In this document: one piece after another, positions 16,546 to 24,539 of the stretch
Layout of the letters: each line of letters opens with the position of its first letter
Numbering within the stretch: the stretch's first letter is position 1
DNA from: Shouchella tritolerans
Lineage (GTDB): Bacteria > Bacillota > Bacilli > Bacillales > Bacillaceae_D
DNA length: 64,000 nucleotides
Direction of reading: 5' to 3'
Assembly: GCF_025770735.1 (NCBI RefSeq)
Contig: NZ_JAODPB010000001.1
Coordinates: forward strand, 434,001 to 498,000
The notes under the pieces: model-generated
What the model was told of the DNA's origin: nothing
Databases searched by the model: none
Seen by the model: the letters and a program-made list of their open reading frames with translations, nothing else
Translations under genes and position numbers: made by a program

Positions 16546-18009
16546 TTAACTAGCATTTTTTTCTGGCCCTTTCTCAGGTTGGTACGTCTCCCAGAATGTC
16601 GCGTGTTTAATGCCCAACTTCCTAGGATCGAAAACAGGGTCAAGCCCTTGTTTTTTCTGAGTTTCGTAATCCTTTAGGGCGATCATCGCCGGCTTGGCGA
16701 GCAGGACGATGGCAATGACGTTGATCCATACCATTAAACCGAGGCCAATGTCGCCGAGTAGCCATGCATTTGCAGCTGTTCGGTTGGCGCCGTAATACGT
16801 AGTTCCAAGCAAAAGCAACTTAATGACAGCCATTGGCCAGGCGGCATTGCGTCCGCGCATTAAATAGGCAATGTTTGTTTCAGCAATATAGTAGTAGGCC
16901 ATAATCGTTGTAAAAGCGAAAAATAGAAGGGCAATCGCGACAAATCCCGTTCCAAAAGCAGGGAAAACATAGTTGATCGCTTCCTGTGTAAATTGAGGCC
17001 CAGCCTCAACGCCAGGAATCGCTTCAAACAAATGCGTCCCCTCTTCAGGCCCTTGTGTATTGTACATACCTGTAAATAGGATCATGAATGCGGTTGCTGA
17101 ACAAACAAGCAATGTGTCAATGTATACAGAGGCAGCTTGCACCAACCCTTGCTTAGCCGGATGTGAAACTTCGGCCGCCGCCGCAGGGTGTGGGCCGGTG
17201 CCTTGGCCAGCCTCATTGGAGTAAATGCCGCGCATGACGCCCCAAGAAATAGCGCTGCCAAGCAATCCACCAAAGAGAGAGTCCATTCCGAACGCGCTGC
17301 GAAAGATGAAGGCAATCGTTTCTGGTACAGCCGAAATGTTCATAAAAATAATGGTGGCGGCCATAATCATGTAGCCAATCGCCATAAACGGCACGATAAA
17401 GGCGGCGGTGGTCGCGATCCATTTAATCCCGCCAAAAATAATCAGCCCTAAAACCAAGACGAGAAACAGCCCTGTTGCCCAAGTTGGTATACTAAAGGCA
17501 TTGTTGACAGCTGCGGCAATCGAATTGGACTGGACCCCAGGCATAAGCACAGACATCGCTACAAGGGCAGCGACTGCAAACAGAATCGCAAACCATTTTA
17601 CGCCTAATCCTTTTTCAATATAGTAAGCAGGTCCACCTCGGTATTGGCCGTTTTGTTTGTCTTTATAAATTTGCGCAAGCGTCGATTCAATAAACGCGCT
17701 GGAAGCACCCAGAAAGGCAATGGCCCACATCCAAAATACAGCCCCTGGCCCGCCAAAATAAATCGCTGATGCGACGCCCGCAATGTTCCCCGTTCCAACA
17801 CGGCCCGCCAAAGCGACTGATAATGCTTGGAAGGAGGAAACGCCGGCATCTGACTTTTTGCCAGTAAACATGAGTGTAAACATATTTTTTAGATGGCGGA
17901 TTTGCAGGAATCTTGTTAGTAATGAAAAAATCAATCCAACTACTAATAATGTGTAAACGACTGGCGAGCTCCACAGAACATTATTAATAGACTCTAAGAT
18001 TGCGCTCAC
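16546..18009 (-). CDS. Sodium:alanine/glycine symporter (AGCS family, AlsT-like)
   Basis: A 487-residue carrier with about eleven transmembrane segments. Typical AGCS motifs are SSFQALSVALAGRVGTGNIA near residue 60, GGPGAVFWMW and SNEAGQGTGPHPAAAAEVSH. It takes up alanine, glycine or a related amino acid with Na+, which fits an alkaliphile-like Na+-driven lifestyle. The start ATG at 18009 follows TTTAAGGAGGACGGGCAGTG on the minus strand. It appears to be a single-gene unit. The C-terminus is charged and cytoplasmic (ETYQPEKGPEK). Confidence 0.88.
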   Translation of the reverse strand: MSAILESINNVLWSSPVVYTLLVVGLIFSLLTRFLQIRHLKNMFTLMFTGKKSDAGVSSFQALSVALAGRVGTGNIAGVASAIYFGGPGAVFWMWAIAFLGASSAFIESTLAQIYKDKQNGQYRGGPAYYIEKGLGVKWFAILFAVAALVAMSVLMPGVQSNSIAAAVNNAFSIPTWATGLFLVLVLGLIIFGGIKWIATTAAFIVPFMAIGYMIMAATIIFMNISAVPETIAFIFRSAFGMDSLFGGLLGSAISWGVMRGIYSNEAGQGTGPHPAAAAEVSHPAKQGLVQAASVYIDTLLVCSATAFMILFTGMYNTQGPEEGTHLFEAIPGVEAGPQFTQEAINYVFPAFGTGFVAIALLFFAFTTIMAYYYIAETNIAYLMRGRNAAWPMAVIKLLLLGTTYYGANRTAANAWLLGDIGLGLMVWINVIAIVLLAKPAMIALKDYETQKKQGLDPVFDPRKLGIKHATFWETYQPEKGPEKNAS

Positions 18010-18258
18010 TGCCCGTCCTCCTTAAATCATTATTTGAAATTCCACGAATTCATTGGATTTTAATCTGATGGTCGGCTCCTTTCTTGGTTCAACTAAGTTA
18101 TTTTCTTATAATAAACGGTATTGGCAAAGATGAAAAGAAGATCATTGCAAATTTTGTGATTTTATTGGAAGATTTTCTGTCATTGTTAAAGCCGTTTACG
18201 CATCGTCCTTATTTGTTTTGGAAAGGATAAGAGTACTGATCCAAACAGGAGGTTGCTT

Positions 18259-18990
18259 ATGGTTGAACTAACCAACAAGATTGTCATTATTACTGGAGGT
18301 GCGTCTGGCATTGGACGGGCAGCGGTCGATGCGTTTTTGGCAAAAGGCGCAAAAGTGGTGATTGCTGATTTTAATAAGGAGACGGGAGAGGCTGCTGTTA
18401 AGGAATTAACCAATGCAGGCAAACAAGTTCTATTTGTGCAAACCGATGTCTCAAGCGAACAATCGGTGCAAAACATGGTCGCTGAAACGGTGAACGCCTA
18501 TGGGCGCGTCGATATTCTTATAAACAATGCTGGTTTCGGAACAATGAGCCCGTCTCATGAAAGGACATATGAAGATTACGAAAAGATTGTGAACGTATGC
18601 CAAGACGGCGTTTTTTTAGGAGCAAAGCATGCGATTAAAGAAATGATCCAAACAGGCGGTGGCTGTATCATCAACACGTCGTCGGTACTCGGATCAGTCG
18701 CTCAAGCTGAGGCGCTGCCTTACAACGCTGCAAAAGGGGCAGTCAATACAATGACAAAATCGTTGGCAGTTGAATATGCAGACAAACAGATACGCGTCAA
18801 CGCCGTAGCTCCTGGGTTTGTAGAGACAGCCGCCGTAAATAAGGAAGCGCTTGGCGACTTTTATGATGGCCTTGTCGCCAAACATCCAATAGGGCGGTTA
18901 GGAAAACCGGAAGACATTGCCCATGGGATGGTTTTTCTTGCCGTCACAGGTACGATTCTAACCGTTGATGGCGGCTATACCGCTTTATAA
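18259..18990 (+). CDS. Short-chain dehydrogenase/reductase with a small C-terminal gap
   Basis: A 243-residue classical SDR. The ATG at 18259 follows AGGAGG. TGGASGIG (cofactor), NNAG, TSSVLGS (catalytic Ser) and YNAAK (Tyr/Lys) are present. Near the C-terminus it reads FLAVTGTILTVDGG, whereas relatives normally have about six more residues (FLASDEASFVTG-type) there. The six-residue gap removes the short helix before the last strand and may affect folding or substrate binding. It stands alone between agcS and the LXG locus and ends at a strong terminator. The substrate is unknown. Confidence 0.82.
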   Translation: MVELTNKIVIITGGASGIGRAAVDAFLAKGAKVVIADFNKETGEAAVKELTNAGKQVLFVQTDVSSEQSVQNMVAETVNAYGRVDILINNAGFGTMSPSHERTYEDYEKIVNVCQDGVFLGAKHAIKEMIQTGGGCIINTSSVLGSVAQAEALPYNAAKGAVNTMTKSLAVEYADKQIRVNAVAPGFVETAAVNKEALGDFYDGLVAKHPIGRLGKPEDIAHGMVFLAVTGTILTVDGGYTAL

Positions 18991-19001
18991 GTATAAGAGA
19001 G

Positions 19002-19051
19002 AAACACCCTAAAGACAGCTTTAATGAGAGGCTACTTTAGGGTGTTTTTTT
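19002..19051 (+). terminator. Terminator after the SDR gene
   Basis: AAACACCCTAAAG (19002-19014) and CTTTAGGGTGTTT (19035-19047) form a 13-bp perfect stem followed by Ts. Confidence 0.9.
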
Positions 19052-19137
19052 GGCGGTCAAAAAACTACGCCAGACTATTTCACATTAGCTCCTTATTATA
19101 TAAGGTTAATTATTGTAATCATTTCAAGAGGGGAGAA

Positions 19138-19275
19138 ATGAGACGCATACTAAAAATAAGTAAAATACTAGGTCTAATGACATGGTTTCTATTTTCCGAT
19201 TGGTTTGCGCCCGGGAATATCGTACTGTTCAAAAGGCTACGCAAGTGCGTTAGACTAAAAGAAGGAAATGTTTAG
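19138..19275 (+). CDS. Possible small protein at the head of LXG locus 1
   Basis: A 45-codon frame from the ATG at 19138 with a good ribosome site (GAGGGGAGAA). The product is basic (MRRILKISKILG start) with a short hydrophobic middle (MTWFLFSDWFAPGNIVLF). I recognise no family. It lies 47 bp before the PH-domain gene. It may be a real small membrane-associated protein or chance. Confidence 0.3.
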   Translation: MRRILKISKILGLMTWFLFSDWFAPGNIVLFKRLRKCVRLKEGNV

Positions 19276-19322
19276 CAAAATAGACGGTTGTTGATAGAAA
19301 AATGGGAAAAGGAGTTCAACCT

Positions 19323-19793
19323 ATGCGCTACTACTCAAAACGGGATTGGGCAATGAAAGCCATTATTGCCGCTGTTTGGCTAATTGGGATTGCAGTGCTC
19401 TTTTTTATGTACACAGACGATTCAGCAACATTCTTAATGATTTATGTATTTGGCCCAATGTTGGTATTCGGCCTTGTCTTAGTAACCGCATCAATCACGA
19501 ATATGTATTATGAACTGCAAGAAGAAGGCTTGTATGTGAAAGCCGGTTTTTACTCTTATTTCTTTCCATATGAAACAATGGAAAGCATTCATCCGGCAAA
19601 AGGATTTTCCATGGTCGGGGTCAAGGCAGCACTCGCTGTAACAACGGGCGTCGCCATCAAAGTCAACGACGGCAGAGAGTTCGTCCGAATTTCTCCAGAC
19701 AACGAAGCTTCATTCCGCGCCGAGCTGATGGAAAAAGCGCCCCACGTAAAGGAAGTCGATGAAGCCATTTCGCAAAGGGAGGATAAAGCATGA
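19323..19793 (+). CDS. Membrane-anchored bacterial PH-domain protein
   Basis: A 156-residue protein starting at the ATG at 19323 after AAAAGGAG. Two N-terminal transmembrane segments (about residues 11-65) are followed by a PH-like domain (YYELQEEGLYVKAGFYSYFF, the IHPAKGFS strand and a C-terminal helix). Small PH-domain membrane proteins of this type often accompany LXG/type VII toxin genes in Bacillus. Its stop overlaps the next start by four bases (ATGA), so it is translationally coupled to the toxin partner gene. The biochemical role is unknown; a membrane platform or secretion accessory is an inference from position. Confidence 0.75.
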   Translation: MRYYSKRDWAMKAIIAAVWLIGIAVLFFMYTDDSATFLMIYVFGPMLVFGLVLVTASITNMYYELQEEGLYVKAGFYSYFFPYETMESIHPAKGFSMVGVKAALAVTTGVAIKVNDGREFVRISPDNEASFRAELMEKAPHVKEVDEAISQREDKA

Positions 19794-20068
19794 GCGGAGA
19801 AATCTATTTAAATCCAACGCGTATGAAAGAGAATCTAACTGAAGTGCGAAATGCGATTCAAGCAGTGCAGCCGAGTACAAAAGGCTATGAAGCAGGAGAC
19901 ACAGTGCTAGAAAAGATTGAAAAAGCAAAAGAAAATATGGAACAAATTCAACAACTCCTTCGTGATTATCAAGCGCTCGTGCTTGATAATGCTAGCGATA
20001 TTGAGGCATTGGTTGACCAATTTGTCGAAAGCGAAGCAAACGTGGCAAAGGCTATTAAAGGAGGGTAA
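19790..20068 (+). CDS. Small helical LXG partner (YwqI-like)
   Basis: A 92-residue, highly charged alpha-helical protein with two long helices of the WXG100/ESAT-6 size class (IYLNPTRMKENLTEV start). It directly precedes the LXG toxin gene, in the position of YwqI/DUF5344 or TIGR04197-type proteins. Such small proteins bind the LXG domain and help target the toxin to the type VII secretion machine. It has no WxG motif. It overlaps the PH-domain gene by 4 bp and the toxin start follows 4 bp after its stop. Confidence 0.7.
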   Translation: MSGEIYLNPTRMKENLTEVRNAIQAVQPSTKGYEAGDTVLEKIEKAKENMEQIQQLLRDYQALVLDNASDIEALVDQFVESEANVAKAIKGG

Positions 20069-20072
20069 GCAG

Positions 20073-21638
20073 TTGGCGAGAAAAGCATTAGAAGCAGAAC
20101 AGGCATTGGCGATGTTAGAAGAGATGGCAAGCGAACTCACGGAACAGAGCAACCAGTTTGCTGATTTTGCAAGTTTTCTCTTCAAACAAAGAATGCTCAG
20201 CACATCTGGTTTTGGCAGCGGTGATACAGCGACAAGTATCGCCGACTTCTGGAGAGACGGCCATGGGCCTTTTGTAAAACTACTGCGGCGTGTTCTTGAA
20301 GACTTCGCAGAAAAGCTAGAAACGATCCGCAATGATTTGGCAAATGAGTTTTCCGAACAAGCGGTCATTAAAGAAGCTTATATAATGGACGAATTGTATG
20401 AACAATTAAATGAACTAAAAATCAAGGCAAGAACCCATGGTCAAACATTAGCAGATATTAAAAGCGAATACGCAGATATCGTTTCATTGCCTCATTTTAA
20501 TTATGAACCTGTTGAGCAAGGATTGATCACAGCCCAACAGGAAGCAGAAGATACGGTCGCTCTTTTGCACGAAAAAGACGTAGTAGACTCAATGAACCAA
20601 ATCGCTGATGACATCTCTATGTTATCTACATATGTTGATCATCTCCGTACAGTGATTACAAAAGGCGATGTATCGATCGCCACTTTCCATCCACTTGACT
20701 TACAAACAGATGAACAGTGGCGAACCATTCGCAATGAATTGGATAAACGCTACTATTTAGATATTGTGGCATTTGGAAACAATTGGCTGAACTTAGGCAA
20801 TACCTTATTTGGTGCTGGACAAAATGTACTTGCTGGCGCTTCGATTGCAATCGGCCACTATGGCACCAAAAACTTTCAAGACTATGTAAAACGCATTAAA
20901 GCAGGAAAAGGTGGAACCCCGAGCACAAACAAATACGTAGCGATGGCCAAGAACGGCTTCCGTTATGCTTTAGGCAGCGGCAAATCAGCCGCCGCTACTG
21001 CCGCAAAACACATTCTGTCAGAAGAACAAATGCGCAAAGTTAGCAACCACGTCACAAATGCAAAAACCGGCTTCAAAAACGCAGTCGATAAAGGCAAAAT
21101 CGCAGCGACAAAAGCAGCAATCAACATCGCTTCCAATGACCATGTCCGTAAATTCGGCGAGAAGTTTTCCAACTTTAAAGTCGACGAAAAAGCCAAACAT
21201 ATAGCGAAGTATGTAGAGACGCCTGCGACAAGGGCGTTGGGGCCGATTGGGATTGGGTTAACTGCAGTGAATCAGTTCAATGAGGAGTTTGTGAACCCAG
21301 ATAATGAAGATAGGTCTGCTCTTGTTAAAAGTACGAGGGCTATTACTGGAATGGTAGTGGAAGGTGGGGCTTCAACTGTAGGGGCGTTTGTTGGTGGTGC
21401 GATTGGTACAGCAATCCCAATCCCGGGTATGACGTTTGTTGGTGCCGCTGTTGGCGGAGCTGTTGGCGGCTATGTCGGCGGAAAAATTGCTCCGGTAGCG
21501 AAAGACCTTGCCGAGTCAGCTATCAATGGTTTATCGACTGCGAAAGAGAAAGTATCTGAAGGGCTTAATAACATAGGTAGCGGATTAAAGCAAGGGGCTG
21601 GCAACTTAGTTGCAGGTGTAGCTGGATGGTTTAGTTAA
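20073..21638 (+). CDS. LXG-domain type VII toxin with glycine-zipper C-terminus
   Basis: I choose the TTG at 20073, 9 bp after AAAGGAGGG, giving 521 residues. The first 200 or so residues are the helical LXG targeting domain (starts ARKALEAEQALAMLEEM). Residues 293-368 contain two tandem 38-residue repeats, starting KNGFRYALGSGKSAA and KTGFKNAVDKGKIAA. Residues about 430-472 form a glycine zipper (GAFVGGAIGTAI, GAAVGGAVGGYVGGKI), followed by an amphipathic end. This layout resembles glycine-zipper LXG toxins such as TelE of streptococci, which permeabilise membranes. The toxin is probably exported by a YukD/EssC-type system encoded elsewhere. The downstream three-helix membrane protein is the likely immunity protein. 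Confidence 0.8.
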   Translation: MARKALEAEQALAMLEEMASELTEQSNQFADFASFLFKQRMLSTSGFGSGDTATSIADFWRDGHGPFVKLLRRVLEDFAEKLETIRNDLANEFSEQAVIKEAYIMDELYEQLNELKIKARTHGQTLADIKSEYADIVSLPHFNYEPVEQGLITAQQEAEDTVALLHEKDVVDSMNQIADDISMLSTYVDHLRTVITKGDVSIATFHPLDLQTDEQWRTIRNELDKRYYLDIVAFGNNWLNLGNTLFGAGQNVLAGASIAIGHYGTKNFQDYVKRIKAGKGGTPSTNKYVAMAKNGFRYALGSGKSAAATAAKHILSEEQMRKVSNHVTNAKTGFKNAVDKGKIAATKAAINIASNDHVRKFGEKFSNFKVDEKAKHIAKYVETPATRALGPIGIGLTAVNQFNEEFVNPDNEDRSALVKSTRAITGMVVEGGASTVGAFVGGAIGTAIPIPGMTFVGAAVGGAVGGYVGGKIAPVAKDLAESAINGLSTAKEKVSEGLNNIGSGLKQGAGNLVAGVAGWFS

Positions 21639-21709
21639 AACTAAGCTAATAGGAGTTTATTATAGTAACTAGTTTAAAGGTGTTTTAAAGAGACAGAGGT
21701 GAAAGGGCT

Positions 21710-22042
21710 ATGGTATTAGAGGCAATCTATTTTTTCATCCTAGCACTAGGCGCGATTCAATTTATGCACGGAGGGGTATTAATTATATTTGGGTACCCCT
21801 CCATCTATTCCAACTATCTAGAAGGGTTTTATACCAAAGAACCGAAACGACTGTCTGATAGTGTATTCAATATTATTTTCTGGGTAACGATCAGTATTGC
21901 TTATTATACGTTTAAAAAAGCTTCTTTAAAATATGGGTTCTGGAAAGTAAAGCTGTATTATGGCATTGGATGGGTCGTTGCGCTCTTTCTTTATATGTTT
22001 GTTTTTAATCCTATCTTTACGTACTTTTTTCCTGTTGATTAG
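21710..22042 (+). CDS. Candidate membrane immunity protein for the LXG toxin
   Basis: A 110-residue protein with three predicted transmembrane segments (about residues 5-27, 51-68 and 84-105) and no recognised family. The ATG follows AGAGGTGAAAGGG. It sits 71 bp after a glycine-zipper LXG toxin, exactly where immunity genes are found, and a membrane protein is what would be needed against a pore-forming toxin. The GTG of a 34-codon frame overlaps its stop codon, so the gene may have been longer before a frameshift. Immunity is inferred from position only. Confidence 0.6.
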   Translation: MVLEAIYFFILALGAIQFMHGGVLIIFGYPSIYSNYLEGFYTKEPKRLSDSVFNIIFWVTISIAYYTFKKASLKYGFWKVKLYYGIGWVVALFLYMFVFNPIFTYFFPVD

Positions 22043-22146
22043 TGGATGGAACTAGTTGGGAACTATACGATGGATTAGGAATAGCGTTTTCCTATTTCCT
22101 GCCGCTTTGTTTATTTGTCCTTTTGGCAAACGTTATTCCTGAGTAA
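22042..22146 (+). pseudogene. Possible frameshifted C-terminal segment of the immunity gene
   Basis: A 34-codon frame overlaps the stop codon of the preceding gene and encodes a further hydrophobic segment (FSYFLPLCLFVLLANVIPE). It has no ribosome site of its own. It may be an extra membrane segment of an originally longer immunity protein, split off by a frameshift, or chance. Confidence 0.3.
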
Positions 22147-22186
22147 AGACAATGTCTTAGAAATTAATTGAAAAGGAGCTTTTCTT

Positions 22187-22996
22187 ATGCAACCGTTATT
22201 AACGTGCACGACAGAAGAATTGGTATGTTTATTGAGCATGTGCGGTTATCATGAAATGGCCAAGGGTTTAGGGGAGAGCATGTTAGGGGAGAAAACTCCT
22301 GAAGCTTGGGATGCGGTCATTGAAGGAGCGGCACACCAAATGATGCTTAAGGGCATTTGGGACACGGAAAAGGCTGAGCGGGATGAGATTCCACTTGGAG
22401 ATGAGTGGCAACGGTTTACCGAACAGTATGCAGAATCAAGCTATTTGGTTCGTTTTGTTGATCGGGTGAAAGGACAATCGTTGCTTTTTCACCAGATAAG
22501 CGATGACCAGTGGTTTTATCATCATGTTATCAATGATGTCATCCACATTTTTGCAAAAATGGAATCAAAAAAAGCGTACAACGAAGTTGATCGTTTTTTT
22601 GATATCGCTGCAAGCGCTAAAACGGTTCGGCAAGAGTTTGTGTTAACGCCTGAGCAATTTGACCGTCTCACTGACGATGAACAAGTTAGTCCAATTCAAA
22701 CAGAGTTCTCAGCAGTTGCTGAACCCCCATCGATCAGCGCATTTGAGGATTTCGTTAAAGACTTGGCGGAGCAGAACTGGACACTAAAGAACGGAAGTGC
22801 GTTCCAAATTGGCGATCAGCAGAATGACATGACCATCAGTGATTTGTTTTTCTTCCTGCCTGCTCAAAATGGCATCTGGCTCGTTGTTTATGAAATTGAA
22901 AATGGCAAACAGCAAGTGCGGCTAACGAAAACATCGAAACAAGAGTGGCTGAAAACAAACGAGGTATTGTTTCGCAATAAAGTATCTACTCGATAA
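22187..22996 (+). CDS. Unknown two-part protein in LXG locus 1
   Basis: A 269-residue soluble protein with a good ribosome site (AAAAGGAG). I do not recognise the family with certainty. The N-terminal part (LLTCTTEELVCLLSMCGYHEMAKGLG, then AAHQMMLKGIWD) has the leucine-rich start and 'resident short domain' look of EspG-type secretion chaperones of mycobacterial ESX systems. The C-terminal 90 residues (from about 180) look like a separate alpha/beta domain. There is no signal peptide or membrane segment. Its place between an LXG toxin/immunity pair and a YwqH-like gene suggests a role in handling type VII substrates or in immunity. The EspG comparison is a hunch. Confidence 0.6.
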   Translation: MQPLLTCTTEELVCLLSMCGYHEMAKGLGESMLGEKTPEAWDAVIEGAAHQMMLKGIWDTEKAERDEIPLGDEWQRFTEQYAESSYLVRFVDRVKGQSLLFHQISDDQWFYHHVINDVIHIFAKMESKKAYNEVDRFFDIAASAKTVRQEFVLTPEQFDRLTDDEQVSPIQTEFSAVAEPPSISAFEDFVKDLAEQNWTLKNGSAFQIGDQQNDMTISDLFFFLPAQNGIWLVVYEIENGKQQVRLTKTSKQEWLKTNEVLFRNKVSTR

Positions 22997-23112
22997 ATAG
23001 ACATCGAGGGATTGCAGAATCAAAATGGGTTTAGCACTTAATCCGACTAAGTATTTTAATGGATGCAATACCATTATCTCGACAACAATTTACTTTAAGG
23101 AGGGCAAGCGCT

Positions 23113-23499
23113 GTGTCAGTGGAGTATTTTAGACAACAAATTCATTCAACAGAAGCGTTTATTGCGGAAGCGAATGAAAAGTTAAGACGTTTACGGGAAT
23201 GCCGGTCAAAACTACTTAGCCAAGAAGGGACCATGGCAGATGACCGCGCCCAATTTAAAGAACCAGAGTTAACAAACGAGACATGGAACGGCAAGCATGC
23301 AGACCAATTTGAACAAACCCGCGAGTCTGAAGTGGTCAGCACTTATCAAGAGTTGATCGATACAACAGGAGACGCCATAGAGCGGACCGATCGGCAAATT
23401 AGCATGACGGTGGATGTCATCTCCCACCAAAATAGTTTGTTAAGCAATTATAAAATAGGCCTTGAAAATGCGATTGAGCGGGAGAGAGAAAAGAAGTAA
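23113..23499 (+). CDS. YwqH-like helical LXG partner (DUF5082 type)
   Basis: A 128-residue helical protein starting at the GTG at 23113, 8 bp after AAGGAGGG. It has a central TWNGKHADQFE, a WXG-type turn, between two long charged helices. The layout matches YwqH of B. subtilis, which is encoded with YwqI and the LXG toxin YwqJ. Normally this gene comes first in an LXG operon. Here it is last in the locus and is followed by a terminator, so it either serves the upstream toxin or is left from another toxin operon that lost its remainder. Confidence 0.7.
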   Translation: MSVEYFRQQIHSTEAFIAEANEKLRRLRECRSKLLSQEGTMADDRAQFKEPELTNETWNGKHADQFEQTRESEVVSTYQELIDTTGDAIERTDRQISMTVDVISHQNSLLSNYKIGLENAIEREREKK

Positions 23500-23630
23500 A
23501 GGATATGAAGGAATCTTTAAACTTGAAAAGATGGAAATGAACTAGAAGTTCACTTGAAAACAACCTCCCCTTTATTTCAGGTAAAAACGAAACGTTTCCT
23601 AATCCTGCCATATTCGTTGTACTGTTATCA

Positions 23631-23660
23631 AAAAGAGCTTCTCACAAAGCTCTTTTTTCT
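23631..23660 (+). terminator. Terminator at the end of LXG locus 1
   Basis: AAAAGAGCTT (23631-23640) and AAGCTCTTTT (23647-23656), followed by TTCTTTG. Confidence 0.85.
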
Positions 23661-23710
23661 TTGATCAACAACCAGGAGATAAATATAACTTACGGGAATA
23701 AGCACACTAA

Positions 23711-23726
23711 TTGACTCCATAGTCAA
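23711..23726. promoter_or_regulatory. Operator of the TetR regulator (copy 1)
   Basis: TTGACTCCATAGTCAA, an inverted repeat TTGACT/AGTCAA with a 4-bp spacer, ends 19 bp before the regulator start. The same sequence with one base changed recurs at 24408 before the oxidoreductase gene. Confidence 0.75.
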
Positions 23727-23745
23727 GAATGGATATGATACCCCC

Positions 23746-24354
23746 ATGAGCAGACCAAGAGAATTTGATGTTGATCGTGCGTTGCGCCAGTCCATGGAAG
23801 TATTTTGGACGAAAGGGTTTAAAGCGACTTCCTATGATGACTTGACTAGCACGACGCAAGTGAAGAAACAAAGTTTGTATTGTGTCTTTAAGAATAAGCG
23901 GGAGTTGTTTTTACGTGCATTGATGCTTTACCGGAAACAGAGCATAGCTATGCTGGAGGAATTGGCCTCCCAGGAGGGGTCTCCTTTAAAAAAATTGGAA
24001 GCCATATGCGAGGCTACGCTCTGTCTAAACGACGAAACGATGAGCCGAGGCTGCCTCATCGTCAATTCAGCCCTTGAATTTGGAACCGACGACGAGGAAG
24101 TCAACCGTGAGGTCGCATTGATGTTTAACCAGGTCGGACGTGTGCTCGAGAAGGTTATTCGCAGCGGCCAGGAACAGCATTTGATTACGTCCCGCCTTAC
24201 AAGCAAAGAGCTTGCCCTTCACCTGAACAACGCTCTTAGCGGAGCAAAGATTATGGAAAAATCAGGCGCTCCCCGAGAGCAGATCGCAGTGGTATTGCGT
24301 ACAGCTATTGCGCTTATGAGGCTAGAGAATGATGGGCTTGTGAGTGATAGATAA
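23746..24354 (+). CDS. TetR/AcrR-family regulator of the adjacent OYE gene
   Basis: A 202-residue TetR-type repressor. The N-terminal helix-turn-helix is at about residues 10-55 (RALRQSMEVFWTKGFKATSYDDL, then KKQSLYCVFKNKRELF). The C-terminal ligand domain contains GCLIVNSALE, common in the TetR_C_16-like subgroup that regulates oxidoreductases and efflux genes. It is preceded by the operator TTGACTCCATAGTCAA and the same site occurs before the downstream oxidoreductase gene, so it very likely represses both. The natural inducer is probably an electrophile or enone-type compound, by analogy. Confidence 0.85.
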   Translation: MSRPREFDVDRALRQSMEVFWTKGFKATSYDDLTSTTQVKKQSLYCVFKNKRELFLRALMLYRKQSIAMLEELASQEGSPLKKLEAICEATLCLNDETMSRGCLIVNSALEFGTDDEEVNREVALMFNQVGRVLEKVIRSGQEQHLITSRLTSKELALHLNNALSGAKIMEKSGAPREQIAVVLRTAIALMRLENDGLVSDR

Positions 24355-24356
24355 CT

Positions 24357-24398
24357 ACATGCATGTATGGTCCATTAAATGCGTGCATGTCTTTTTTT
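24357..24398 (+). terminator. Terminator of the TetR gene
   Basis: ACATGCATGTA (24357-24367) pairs with TGCGTGCATGT (24380-24390) with G-T wobbles, followed by seven Ts. Confidence 0.7.
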
Positions 24399-24407
24399 GA
24401 AAAATTG

Positions 24408-24423
24408 TTGACTGCATAGTCAA
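24408..24423. promoter_or_regulatory. Operator of the TetR regulator (copy 2)
   Basis: TTGACTGCATAGTCAA matches the site at 23711 in 15 of 16 bases. It lies 117 bp upstream of the oxidoreductase start; a half-site CTTGACTGTTCA occurs at 24501. Confidence 0.75.
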
Positions 24424-24539
24424 GAAAAGGGTGTATGGAAAAACCTGCAAGGGGGGTGATACTTAAAAGCATAGAGCGCATTAAATGTTTTAATGATTTT
24501 CTTGACTGTTCACATACAAAATGAAACCTGGAGGTTGTT

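Noticed and set aside
19138-23499. Complete type VII secretion machinery
   Set aside because: Only substrates and partners are present; no EssC/YukB ATPase or EsaA/EssB homologue is in the window.
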